Source: Prinia subflava (Eukaryota > Chordata > Aves > Passeriformes > Cisticolidae). Taken from it: a DNA stretch of 64,000 nt. The position numbers and the translations under genes were made by a program. The notes beneath the pieces were generated by a model that was not told the DNA's origin, did no database searches, and saw only the letters and a program-made list of their open reading frames with translations. The stretch covers positions 138,921,602 through 138,985,601 of the forward strand of contig NC_086247.1 in assembly GCF_021018805.1 (NCBI RefSeq), read 5' to 3'. Position 1 is the first letter of the stretch. Every line of letters starts with the position of its first letter. Shown here piece by piece: positions 52,154-64,000 of this stretch.

Positions 52154-55100
52154 AATCTTCTCTGTGCCAGGTGTATCTTAGTCAACTTTGCTGAAGTTAT
52201 TTGAATGTACAGTCAAGTGTATCTGGGTAAAACTTGCACTTTCATTACTGGGATACCCACTCTTGTGCTGTCTAGAACACATAGCAATTGCAGCACGTTT
52301 TAAAAACTGCATTTGTGGGATGCAGTTTGTGGGATAATACACAGTTATGGTATATCTAATTGATATGTAGAAGGAATTCAAGCTGCAGATTAAGGAGTGA
52401 GTGTGCCTGTGAAGGCTCAAGCAATGTGATTTGCCCTCTGAACTCATGACTGAAGCTCTAACTCTGTCAGCAGAGGCTCCCACTGCTTTACTTGCACACT
52501 GGCCCATGGCAGAGGTAACTCTCTCAGCAGGAGTGCAAATAGCACAGCCCCAGTTTCTAAGCACGGCCTGGCTGAGCAGAGCTGTGCAAGTGCAGGTTAG
52601 AAGTCACTGAGATAACATAAACACAGCACACTTGGGTCTGCCAGCTGGCTGATACATGAAGTGGGTGTTTTACTGCACATACTCTCTAAACTGGCAGACA
52701 GAAGATACTGAGACAAGAGCTGATTCCTAGATGTGCTGTAAACCCTGAAGTTTTAATCTGTTTGTATTGTGTTGTGAGGGATTTTTTTTCCTGCTCTTTT
52801 TTCACCTGTAAGTAGGGAAATTTATTTGAACTTAGAAGAACTTCAACAGTGATGCAAATAGTTACTTTTTGTGTTAACACAGCAGCTTACCTGGCTGAGA
52901 GAGCATTGCCTTTCTACACCGTGTTTAGCTTTTCAGTGGCTCATTACTAGCCTTAAAAAACATCTCACTCTTCATTTAAGGTGAAACATGGTTGTCTAAA
53001 ACCTAATGAAAAAAGAAAAAAAATGTACTTGTGTTTAGTTCAGAGAAAGCTCTTGCCTGGCAGAATGAACAGAATCTGCCCTAGACAGATGGGTTAGGAA
53101 TTCCCGTGGGGCTGGGGAAAGCAGGACAGCCCCAGTGCAGGGCAGGATGTGCTGGTGTCCCTGCTCTGCAGTTTCTCAAGCCTGTGCAGCACAGAGGGCT
53201 GTGCTTGCTGGGATGCCTTCCCAGCTGTGCAGTGCAGCAGAGGAGTGCTGCCTGAGCCTGCCAGCAGTGATAAGGCTCCAGGTGGGGATCACAGTAAACA
53301 TGCTGTGGGAATCAGCTTTCCCAGGAGTTACAAGAGGCAAAGATGTTCTTCTGTCACTTGTTCTGCTGGAAGCTTCTTGCTGCTAACAGCTAAATATGCA
53401 AATCAAACTGTGGCTCTTCCAGCCTTCCTGGTGTTCAGACTTATGGTACTTGCTACTGTTTTCAAAACTGAATTTTTCAGCACAGACTATTTCACTCTGA
53501 AAATATAAAATCTTACCATAAGTGCTTCTTTGTGTTGTAATAAACATACATAACTTTCCTTTATAAGATCTGCATATCCTGCTTGCTTTTTCTCCCCACT
53601 GTTTGTTCACTACCCTGCCAGCAGCATAGGTATCTTCTGAACAGGTTTATGCAAAACTGGCAAATTGAATGGTTATGTCATTGCTTCCAGGGAATTCAGA
53701 CTATTGTATTCTACATACAGTATTCACAGCTGTATTACTGACTAACAGGACTGCTGTTGGCTACAATGAAGTCCACCACAAAATTGCCCTGATCTAAGGC
53801 TTAGGTTATAATTTGAGACAGTTATCTTAAACCAAAAGAACCTAAGTCCATAAATAAACTGTTAAGCAATGTAAACTTTTTAATGGCAGAGACAGTTAGC
53901 AAGGAATTATGCAAACCCCCCAGGCCAAGATAATCTCTACCATAATTATGTAGTCTACTAAGTGAGAAAAATTCCAGAGCTTTGCTCATGAATCAGAGTG
54001 GATTATTTGTGATGTGATTTTATAAAATAAACAAGGAGACTAAAGGCTCCAGAGGCTACTTAAGGTTTTGCAGAGGGGTAAATGTTAATACTTAATTGTG
54101 TAAAGTCTGTGCGAGGTGATACATGGCAAAGCTGTTCAAAGTATGTCTTAAGAAATAAACTTATTGTTAGATATGTGCTGAATTTCTTTACCCATATAGC
54201 TCTGTTTCCAAGAGGCCACTTTAGTAATCCATTCAAAATAGCCGTTAAATCTTCAGTGAGCTTTCTGCTACTTGTTCTGCTAGATAATATATTGCTAAAT
54301 GCTTTCTCTCTGCTGTATTCTAATTGTAGTAATAAAGTGTGCATTGCTGTGACCTTTTTTGTTCTGCTTTGGTACTATTAATACATCTCTGTTCTGATCC
54401 CATTTATCCCATCTAATTCTCCCCCTAAGATAGCTGTGCCAACAGAAGCAGTAGGAAGAATACAAGAGTTGCACTAGAAAAAAAAAATGCTCCCCAGAGC
54501 ATGGGTGTAGGAGGAGAGAGATAGCTGAGGTGTTCAGCCACAGGGTTGATGGACTCCATCCTGATGGCTTGTCCTGCCTGGTCTTTGAGACAGGCAGCCC
54601 CAAACAGCCACAGAGATACAGCAGCACTCTGGAGATCACAGGAAACTGTAGCTTCCTTTGGGTGCTTAAAAATGGATTGTGTCTCCTCCATTTTTTGAGA
54701 GAGGAGAAACGAGTTCCATCTTTTGGGGACACCTTATCTAGGGAACATCCACGTACTTCTGATACAGGAATTTGTACTTGTTCAGATAAATCTGTGTAAT
54801 GCACCACACCCAGCTACAGAAGGAATCACAGACAGAAACAGCAGCAAATGGTGATCTTGTATGGGAAGGCCCCTTCTGTGCCCTTTCCCCTTTTACGTCC
54901 CTTGTACTGGAGCTTCCTGCAAAACAGACCTGTCCTGGAGTCTTTGCATCAGCATGGATCCCTCTGTAAGCTTTATTTTACTTCACTAAGTCTCTGACTC
55001 AAAGTCCCTATAAAGCTTAGAAATTTGAGTGATGCAAGCCAAAGACTTACACCAAAATGGGTATTCTGTAGAAATAAATCCCCTTCCTTAGACAAACAAC

Positions 55101-55613
55101 CTAAAGAATTGCTCCAGTGAGTTAATATGAATCTCAGTGCTTTTTAAACCTTTTGTTATTTCTGCTCAGCAGACCCCTGTGCAGTTGAAGAGTTTGCTTT
55201 ATCTTGAGTGATGGGAGCTGGGTGATGGGGGCTGGCGGCCGTGTTCTCACCCACGTGTGCCAGCTGCTCTCCTGACCCCGCTCTGAGTCATCTGTGTTTG
55301 AGATGTACAAGAGCAAGTGAATTATTTCTGTGGTTGCTGGTCTGAAATGAGTCAGGGCAGGGTCAAACGTGTTGTGGAGCAGGGAAGGGAGTGGGAATCT
55401 GGCAGCCAGCAGCCGGCTGGGATTGCCATGGAGCCACAGACCAACCCTGGTGACTTTGCCAAGGTCACAGGAGCCTCTGTCAGCAAGAAACTGAAACCTC
55501 CTGTGTTATACAGGGTGCTCACCACAACTCTGTCAAATGCAGTAACTGGCGGGAAGTGGCTTTAGGTTTATTCTACTTGAATTTATTGTTTGTTTGCAAA
55601 TACTGATCTATGA

Positions 55614-55675
55614 ATTAATAGTTGCTTTCTAGTGTGTGTTTTCTATTAATAGATGCTTTCTAGTGTATGCCACAA
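55614..55675. repeat. 31-bp imperfect tandem duplication
   Basis: Two adjacent copies of a 31-base unit beginning ATTAATAG and containing TGCTTTCTAGTGT. The second copy begins at 55,645 and differs at a few positions. This is a simple local duplication. Confidence 0.8.
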
Positions 55676-56417
55676 TCCAAACATACTGAACTGGTCATAA
55701 CTGTAGATCTGCAGGTGTAAGCTGGGTGTATTCCATGAGGGATTCATAATTAACTTGATCTAACTTTCCTTGGAAATGTGATTTTTTTGTAGGTAGTTAT
55801 CTGTCAACTACAGCACATTTCTGTATAAGGACTACTCCCTTTAATAAAGATACCTCAGGTGTTAGTGCCTGAAACAAATTATTGCATGGTTTTATATTGC
55901 CAATTTGGTAAAAAAAAAAATCTGTTGGTCACAGTTGCTTGATAATTCACACAATCTGTAGCTGATACTTTATCAGTGGCCTAATACAGAATTTAGAATA
56001 GAGCATTTCACCAATCCTGGGCACACAGAATTCTGGATGCACAGCATTTTGAGCTATATGCATTATGAAAGCAGTGCTGAAAGTAAGGGTATGAGGGCTT
56101 AGGCCATGTATTCTGGCATCAATTTCTATTCTGTATTTTTCTGTTTGAATTCATTTGGGAGGAAAGAAACTAATAAACTTTCTTAAGTGAAGATTTTAGA
56201 GCTCTGTGTGGGTTATAAAGCTGTCTGTGTCGCTTCTGTCTTTTGTAAGTTTCTTTAGAAAAAGGGCTAGCCAAAAAATACTCTGGATGTGATTGTATGC
56301 AACATGTGTGCATTTTCTTTACACAATACACCACAATTAACTCAATTTGAAGGACTTTCTCCTAGCTCTGACAAATCTTGTCAACCTACCACTTGACTTA
56401 ATTTCTGTGTCTGGTTA

Positions 56418-56548
56418 TGTTTTTTGTTTTGTTTCTTTGAGGTTTTTTTAGTTCTTGAAATCAAAGAAAGCTTGTTGCAGGTGGGTTTTTTGGTTTGGCT
56501 TGCTGGGTTTTGGTGGGTTTTTTTTACTGTTTTGTTTTGTATTTTTTT
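56418..56548. repeat. G/T-rich low-complexity tract
   Basis: Repeated GTTTT, GGGTTTT and GGTTT strings with few A or C on the plus strand, broken by a short normal stretch at about 56,449-56,480. It is similar in style to the cleaner tracts at 58.8 and 61.9 kb. Confidence 0.75.
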
Positions 56549-58775
56549 AAGAAGGATAATATTGGAGAAACCTGTCTCCAGCAATCTAATATATTGTCTG
56601 GTGTTCTTCTAGGAACAAATACATCATGTGGGTTTTTATGTAGGAGGCTTTTTAGACGTTTAAAGGTTGGGTGTTAGCCACAAGGTTCATGTGACATGAC
56701 AAATGTGGAACATCTGTGTACTGGTGCACATCACTGTTCTAAAAGTCATTCCCCTCACCACATGCATTGAATTAAACACAAGAATTTAGGGAAAAAAATA
56801 CTTGGAAGGACACATTCTGTCAAGTACAATGGGAAGGATCTGTTGTGCAAGCTGTTGGAGCTTGCTCACACAGTTTTCCAGTCACAAATTCAGGGGCCGG
56901 GTGTGCTCTGTGCCTCAGCTCTTCCTCCCTTGGAGCTGGAGAGGGGTATTGTGCTTTCCTAGTTGGTGGTAAACTGTTTCTGGATAGAAATTAATTAGAG
57001 TTGAGCATAAGGCTAAACTCTAAAGGGACTTCTGATAAACCAAACTACATTTCTCAATGTAGTTTCTTGTTTGAGTGGTGTTTGAACTGTGTGTGAGGTA
57101 AGTAGGTGGCTGAGTTGGCTTCCTCATGTTCCAAACAAAGGTGGCTGAGTGGCTTCAAGCAGGAGCTCTCATTTTAAAACATAAATCTTATTCATAACTC
57201 TGCCTGAAGTGATCTAAGTTGGTGACCAATATCCCTGTAAATCCTGAGTGCTACTGTTTGTCTCCATGCTGGAGCTGCAGTGAGAGTTCTTGCTTATAAA
57301 ATAACTGTGATAGAGAAAAGAAAACAAAAGCAATTCTTCTGAGTAAGATTTGACCTGGGGCATTCTGGGCCAGAAGCTAGAAGTCCTTGTTCTCCTAGAG
57401 TGATTGCCAAATTGCATGAAGGGGGCTGTACTTCATTAAAGCTGTCTACTCAGTGCTATCACCTTGGTCTGACAGAGGGGCTGCCAGTTTTGGATTGCAG
57501 GATACAGGATATTCAAAATTCCCAGTCAGGATGCAGGTGACAACTTGTGTTGAGGTGGAACTCAGGTGTTGGTGTGGTAAAAAGCTCACTGCTGTGCAGA
57601 AGGCAAGTGGCGGATACTAAGAGTTGTCTTCCTAGTGACTTGCATGTATTTCAGAAGTGGTCTGAAACTGTGTAAGTTTGAACACATAATTAATTAGTGG
57701 GTTTAAATCATTTAAAGCTATCTTTTAGATATTGTCGTTACAGATAAGGATTTATTGAGTGCTGATACTCACAGCTAGAAACCAATATTAAAATTTTGGT
57801 CCTCACTTTCTAGATTATCTTCACAGACTTAAGCCTGGGACTGCAAATGTAAAGGACCTCCTCTAGCTGATTTGAACTTAATTTCAAACATTTACCTCTG
57901 AGATGACTTCTGAGTACTTCCTTCATACATTATGATGACTGCTTTCACGCTGTGCGTAACTCTTTGAATTTACTGTTTCTGAGGCTTTTAAAATCTTACT
58001 CAAAAGATAGTTTATAAGGGCTCCTACTCTAGAGTGTATGTCAAAGCTCTTGTTCCAACATAGCCACATTTGCCAGTCTTGGGAAAGCTTGCTCACGTTG
58101 AAAATATCACTTCACTTGGAAACAGCCTCTGAATGATTCCTTGCTTTTAAAGGAGGTGTGAGAAGTGGTCTGAAGTAAAGGAAACATCTCTGGGATTTGT
58201 TTTCCAGGGGCAGGTACATAGGGAGTGGACAGAAGTTGTACACAAGTGGCATATATACCTAAATAATTTGGGCATCCATTTCAATTGTTCTGTTCTCTTA
58301 CAATTGGCTGTGCTCTAATTAAGTAATTCTTGACATAAAACTCTAGTTAGCTCATAACGAAATGCAGATTCTTTAATCTTAAAGGTTGTGGAGAAACTGT
58401 TTTTGTTTGAAATAGTTTTTGAAAGTAACTTAATGTTTTGTGCATTTTTGTTTAGTGTTAGTAGGTTGTGTTTTACCCTCTTTAAAAGCTGCTAATCCAA
58501 ACCAAGCAACCCCTTTCTCACCCCAGTCTGCCTGGGCTCAGAGGCCACCCCCACGTACCTCTGGGAGCCCTGTGTCTTCAGGGAGTGAGGACCAGTGCAG
58601 ATTTCTGTAGTGCACTTCCAGCAAACTTTGTGTCTTCAGTGCTGGCCACAGGAAGCACATCTGAGTCACCCTCCCTGTCCACAGGCACTTGGAGAGTCTG
58701 GTGCAGAATCTGGGGTGATCCAACTGTGATTTATCTTACACAGGACTTGCCTAACCTGAGTGTTTCTACTTTAAA

Positions 58776-58909
58776 TGTTTGTTTGTTTGTTTTTTGTTGT
58801 GTTTTGGTTTTTTGTGTGGTTTTGTTTTGGGTTTTGTTTGTTTGTTTTGGGGTTTTTTTGGTTTTTTGGGGTGGTTTTTTTTTTTTTTTTTGGTTTTTGT
58901 TTTTGTTTT
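58776..58909. repeat. 134-base G/T-only tract
   Basis: No A or C occurs on the plus strand for about 134 bases. The tract is made of TTTG, TTTTGGGG and TTTTTTGGGG-like units, with a T17 run at 58,875-58,891. GGGG groups spaced by T resemble weak G-quadruplex or U/GU-rich RNA elements if transcribed. No retrotransposon body is recognisable. Confidence 0.95.
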
Positions 58910-61900
58910 AATTTAGCTTTGTGAAACTGTAGTTAGGAAAAAAATCTGTACATTCAGAATGTGTAGGTGTTAAATTCCTCTGGGCTCGAAGAAGTTAAAG
59001 CAGCTTTGATGTAAATTACTTTATCTAAACACAGCAGGAACTTCACATCCGTAGAACAATTTAAATTCTGTAGGCTTCTTTAATCCATGCTCCAGCTTTC
59101 TTAAACAATTGAGAATAATCCTGGGAGGCCCTTCTGACTTCATTCTGTTTTATAGCATGAAAATATTCTTCAGAATGCTGGGAAAAAAACTGATAATTTT
59201 TCGAAGTCTTTGAAGAGACTTCTGATGTTTTGAGTCTTTATTACACTAGAGGTCAGTGTATGATGGGAGCTTCTGTGCTGTGGTATAGAGTTTCTTGCAG
59301 AATCCTATTTCATCAACTTTGAAACCAGATTCTAAGAGAAACTGTAGCCTGTTACTATGGAAAAAACTTAACATTAAACTGTCTTGTGACTTTCTTGGCT
59401 AAAGGACTTTTTTGAGCTTCCTACATTTAATTCTCCTTGCCTAACAAATATAAGGCAAATATCAATAAGAGTATTTTGACGTGGTAAGCATGAATTTGCA
59501 CAGTTGCTCCAGCATGCATCTAAAATATTCACCTTTCATTGCAATGCCATGACTTTTTGGTTCATATCTCTGTATGCCAGGGTATTTACAGGAGTCATCC
59601 TTAGCTTGTGCACTCTACCTCTTAAGGGCATGGTGGGAGAATTGCACATGCATCTATTATTTTTAGAGTAGGTGTCAGCTTCCTGAGCACTGAGCTGGTA
59701 ACTTCCAGGTGGGTGGCTTCACTTCTGGGTGTTGAGGGAAGCACAGTCAAGTATGATTGTGTCACAATACTTGCAGAGATTCTTTCCTCAGCAGGACTTC
59801 TTCAGTTGTCCAGATAAGTAATTTCTTTAAACATCTGGAATGTGCAGAAGCAGTTTGTTCCTGCAGACATCATTGGCAGGGGCAGTAGGGCAGATAGATG
59901 TTGGAAACACAGCATTGTGAGTTATGTATTACGTGTAACACAGTGTTATGTGATGTGAAATGGGAGGGAAATGCAGTGAAAGAGAGTCCTGCTGACTGGG
60001 GCAGGTTACATCCCAAATGACAATTTAAGATGGTGGAAAGATCCTGCTAGGGTGGATTTGAGCTCTTAAATGTTTTCTGTGAGAACTGACTACAAACAAA
60101 AGTGCCTGTATCCTGTTACTCTTCTGTAGAGTTCTTCTGAAATGCCTCAGAAAAAAAACCAGCTTGTGGGATCTTAAGAGTTTACAGCCATGCACCAATG
60201 TAGAGGGTAAGTGCAGGCACAGAGTGGAATTTTGCTATTCTTAAGTGATATTCTGAGTGCTCAAGAGACTTGGACCAATAAATATCTTCGTGGCCTTTCT
60301 TTTTGGTGAGGTAGAAGTGGGAGGGGATATAGTAAAAGGAAAACCAGCAGTTCGAAAATCTCCTTTGCACCTGGCTGCTGCCCAGTATGTTGTGTTACGT
60401 GCCCCTGGAGCATTAAGAAGGATAACACCTTAGCTGAGATAGTGTGAAGGAGCTGCTAGACTCTGATTTAACTGAATTCTCTGTGAGGATTCCTGACTTC
60501 ACAGCAAAGATATTGCACTCTTCTACCTTTTTTCCAAGTTTTTCCAGGCTGTATTTTTTTTTCCTGTAAGAAATGAAAACGTACCAAGGCTTTGCAGAAT
60601 GGGGCTTTATCAAGACATCTCTGTGGTGTTAGGCTTCATTTGTTTGGGCAAGAGCCTGAAAAGGTGATGGCTTTGCAAAACTGATGTCCTTATGACTTCA
60701 GGCATCAGGCAACAAATAAAACGTCCTAAAATTGCTTTCCTTTTCTGATTGGAGGTGTGCAACCACAATTTATTTCAGTGGAACTCATCAAAATCTGTTC
60801 TGCACATAAGAGCTCAAGAACTAGGAGGCTTTTCTTGAAGAAAAGAAGGGTTGTAGGTGTTCTGTAGCCAGCCTAGTGAGCCACCTGATAGATCACTGCA
60901 GATTCTTGCAGAGCAGGTTTATGTCTGCTGCACATAGTGACAGTCTTTCTTGGTTCAGCTGTCAAGCGTTAAAGCAGTCCAAGTGTTGATGCTATCTGCA
61001 CCTAGAAGAATATTTGTCTAGAAGAACAAACATTATTATTCTCTTGGATCAAAATTTATGGATTTTTGTGGCTACACAGAGATGATTGCCCACTAGCCCC
61101 TCTTTCTAGTTCATAAGATGAAGTATCCAAATGATATTTTCATGTCTGTCTTTCCAACATGATGTACTGCTGTCTGTTGTGTAATAAAGAGTCCATCAAA
61201 ACCACAAAAATTAGTATTTGGAGTGTGTTTTCCTGCTTTTGTTCTAACCTCTCAAAATGCAGGGGTTATCAGACACACTGTTCAAGTGGCTTGCCAGGCA
61301 TTTCTCAGATGAACTGCAGAGAGAGCACAAAAAGTTGCAGCCAAGGTCAGTCTTGAAAAGATTAGAATTCAATTGCCAGCCCTCACATTTTGATTTCAAT
61401 CTTTAATGTTTCCTGCTGGATGCTCTGTATTTGTTAGGTCTTATGTTTGTCTTGTCATGTGTTCTTGCCAAAACTTCTCATAAAACTCCTGACACTATCG
61501 AAGATCTATAGAATAGATAGAATACAATCTGTAGAACACAGGCAAATACATGTATATATAAAAGCCCCAAATGACTCTGTCAGGATATTTCAACTCACAC
61601 CAGTTATTCAAGGTTCTTTTTTAAAAGAGTAGACTTTGACGGGCTTCAAAGCTGCAGGCAAAGCTGCAGGCCTTCAAACTGCATCACCCTGATATTCCCT
61701 CTCTTGTTCCAATATACAAATGTTTTATTTGCCAAAAAAAGGAGGGATTTTCCAAAAAAGGGGAGGAATTAATAAACTATATTAGTGGGACGGTGGCAGT
61801 GTGTACCAGGTTTAATGTGTTCCAGTGGTCTAAGTGCATTACAAATGTCCTCTCTTCCTACCTCACGGTTGCTTCCAGGAACTCTCTGAAACAGTTAGCC

Positions 61901-61934
61901 AAAATGATAGCTGGATTTCAAATGTTTTCTTTTC

Positions 61935-61989
61935 TGGTTGTTTTTTTTTTTGGTTTTTTGGGGTTTTTTTGTTTGTTTGTTTGTTTTTT
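61935..61989. repeat. 55-base G/T-only tract
   Basis: Only G and T on the plus strand: T11, then GG/T/GGGG groups, then four GTTT units. It shares its style and orientation with the tract at 58.8 kb. Confidence 0.9.
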
Positions 61990-63584
61990 AAATTCTGATA
62001 CATGAGGAGGAAAGTAGGAACAGCAGAAGTAATCAGGCAACCCTACGGTTAAGGAGCAAGAAGGAATTTGGAACCAAAAATTATGTGATGGTGGAAAAAC
62101 GAGTTTATCTTTCTTCCAACTTTACCCATTGTTGTCCATCATTTTTCTTCACCTTTCCTACCATGCTGAAGTGCCCACTCATTTACCCTTCTAAAGTTCA
62201 GGAGTGCTCATTTGAGGGGAATGGAAGTTGGAAATGTGAAAACAATAGCATGTGGTTGACCATATTCTTGGAATTTTAGGCTAGTTTCACTGAAATACAG
62301 ACATAAACGTGGGTAGATTTTAAAAACTATCTTAGTTCAATTGTGAACAGTTACATAGCATTAAGGACAAGACTGATTTGCTGTCTTACCTGTCCCTATG
62401 CATTCTAAGACAGTCTGTGTTTGGGGGTCTGCTTGTCTTCCAAAATCAGAATTTCCCCAACTCAGGCAAATTTTCTGTCTTATCTGTCTTTTCAATGAAT
62501 TATTTTTGTTTTGACCTCTTCTCTAGATGCTGTTATTAGAATCTGACATGTTCAGCAGCTGCAGGAAGCAGAGCAGTGACCTGACTGCTCTTGAAAGTTG
62601 TTGCTGTAGTCACATAGGATATCATTACTTCATTTTGTACCTCCTAATAGATTAAAAAAAAAAAAAAGTTGAATAAACCAGTTGGGAAATGGAAAGCAAT
62701 ATAGTTGGCACCTAAACATATGCAGGTCAGCTGAGCCTGAGCTGAGCAAGAGTAAAAATGTTATATCACTTACCAGCTCTAAGAGGAGGGAGACAATAAT
62801 CTGTGCAATAGCACAAACTGCTTCAGGTAGTTCAGGTCTGCACTGGAGAACTCTTCACAATCTGTGGAAAGAGACAACTGCATGTGAGACAGAATAGAGT
62901 AAGAGGCCCAGAGCAATTGGTTATTTTAAGTTTTTATGAGTTCAGGGGACTGGCATCTTTTAGGACAATGTGGTGCTGGGATAATTCAGCTAGTTCAAAA
63001 CAAGCTAACTTGAATAACAGGAGTATCCACATGGGCTGAATCACCCTCCAGATAATGTTACAGGCACAGCCAGAGGTGTTTTGTGTTTGCCAAAGAATAA
63101 AATAAAACCAGTTGTGGTTTAAGGTGTGAGGATCAGAAATCAGGCCATGTGGCAGTGTTGTTTGCAGAACTGCTTGATAGGTCAAGTGCTCTACACTAGA
63201 AGTCTTGGGTCTATCTCCTGGTTGCTGTGGTTCCAGAAAGAGAAATGAATTTTTCATTTGCAACCAATGATGTTTAAAATTAAGGATTTTAATGGTAATA
63301 GTATTTTGGTAGATGCTTCTGGTTTTGTTATTATCTCCAGTGCTGCTTGACCCTATTGAAAGACTGAATATATAATAATAAGGACTTTCCTGAGGGGTGG
63401 CTAAGGGAAAGTTCAGTTCTTGTCTATATGAATGGGCAAGGTAGCAATATGCTCCAAGGTGCCTCAGCCCTTGCAGTCAGTCAGTTCATCCCCCTGTGCA
63501 TCTGCCTGCTAGTTCTGAAATGGTTGCTTAGCCTGGGATGCACTGTGGTTCTTACCCATGCTTTGCTGTGTTTGTTTCTTGTAG

Positions 63585-63672
63585 AAGGAGGACTGCCTTT
63601 GGACTGTGAGCCACTTGGACAAGGTGATGCAGCTGTACCTTGAGGGTCAGGCCTGGATGGCTGGGATTTAAG
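63585..63672 (+). other. Candidate 88-base exon of the plus-strand gene, unproven
   Basis: A strong pyrimidine tract ending TTTGTTTCTTGTAG (to 63,584) is followed 88 bases later by AAG/GTAAAC, a fair donor. One frame reads KEDCLWTVSHLDKVMQLYLEG and then meets a TAA just before the donor. The other two frames also contain stops. If used, it would therefore be an untranslated leader exon, with a short upstream frame from the ATG at about 63,625. A shorter version ending at AAG/GTGATG (63,623) is possible. Strand and position fit the gene starting at the CpG island. No independent support is available. Confidence 0.22.
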
Positions 63673-63721
63673 GTAAACCTTTGCTGAGAAATATATGCAG
63701 ATCTGAACCAAGAACTATGGC

Positions 63722-63754
63722 TTGTTGGTTGTTTTTTTTGTTTGTTTTTTTTTT
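63722..63754. repeat. T-rich G/T low-complexity tract
   Basis: T8, G, TTT, G and T10 on the plus strand, just downstream of the candidate exon at 63.6 kb. Simple-sequence DNA. Confidence 0.8.
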
Positions 63755-64000
63755 CTGGGGGTGTTTGTATCAAACATTTAAAGAAGAATCTGTGTGTGCC
63801 TTCTAGTGCATATGTACTTTAATAAAATGCAGTGATATTAGAGTTAAGATTCCAGAGTAGCCCATAGGACCCTCAGAAAAGCTGATTCGTATTTAAATAC
63901 CTAGGAGGTGCTAATGCTGCCTTGGGAAGAAATTTATTCAATAAGGAAGTAGCAATAAAGAGTTCCTGAAACTTCTCAGAATTCACTGGGAGGCAGCAGG

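Larger units (their letters stand above)
35557..64000 (+). other. Long first intron (or introns) of the plus-strand gene
   Basis: From the GTGAGT donor to the end of the window no exon with a recognisable protein is found. The plus strand is richer in T than A and in G than C over much of this stretch. T-rich and G/T-only runs lie on the plus strand (38.58, 56.4-56.55, 58.78-58.91, 61.94-61.99 and 63.72-63.75 kb). That asymmetry is the known mark of transcription in vertebrate introns. An A/C-rich run at about 48,600-48,645 is an exception. Simple repeats, short inverted repeats and one candidate exon are listed separately. Confidence 0.55.

Noticed and set aside
54295..54807. 170-codon minus-strand frame
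   Set aside because: It runs against the presumed transcription direction, overlaps other frames on both strands and shows no domain.
62527..62655. ATG right after a good acceptor (CTTCTCTAG), about 40 codons open
   Set aside because: No donor before the stop, and the peptide becomes low quality after about 25 codons.

Overview
This window looks like about 64 kb of bird nuclear DNA, probably songbird-like. The firmest evidence is a 5'-truncated CR1 retrotransposon at about 21.04-21.45 kb that keeps the diagnostic CR1 3' body and tail. Interspersed repeats are otherwise sparse, most of the sequence is AT-leaning and CpG-poor, there is one dense CpG island, and G/T-only strings are present. 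A reptile cannot be formally excluded. There are no operons, phage genes, CRISPR arrays, tRNAs or rRNAs. No protein-coding exon could be identified with confidence. The open frames present are short and lack recognisable domains.

Layout. Positions 1-18.2 kb: apparently non-coding DNA with scattered simple repeats. 18.23-19.16 kb: a very large purine-only microsatellite built in three blocks (AGAAAG hexamers, then GGAAAGAA-type units, then about 104 uninterrupted GAAA copies). An AT-rich patch follows, then a secondary CpG-rich segment at 19.8-20.3 kb. 21.04-21.45 kb: CR1. 21.45-34.65 kb: unique, mostly AT-rich DNA with two exon-shaped but unproven segments (29.62 and 31.79 kb).

35.0-36.0 kb: a strong CpG-island promoter containing nine copies of GTTCG and many GC boxes. 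It ends a presumed untranslated first exon at a consensus splice donor (35,556/35,557, plus strand). On its left flank, the minus strand carries an exon-like arrangement (CCAAT, donor, acceptor, open frame, AATAAA) that could be a short divergent transcript.

36.0-64.0 kb: best read as the long first intron, or first introns, of the plus-strand gene. The plus strand is visibly T- and G-enriched, with G/T-only runs, as expected of transcribed DNA. One candidate small exon is seen at 63,585-63,672. The downstream gene cannot be named, because no recognisable coding exon lies inside the window.

No novel multi-gene system was found. The items most worth checking are the purine mega-array, the GTTCG repeat in the CpG-island promoter, the possible divergent minus-strand transcript, and the secondary CpG-rich element.
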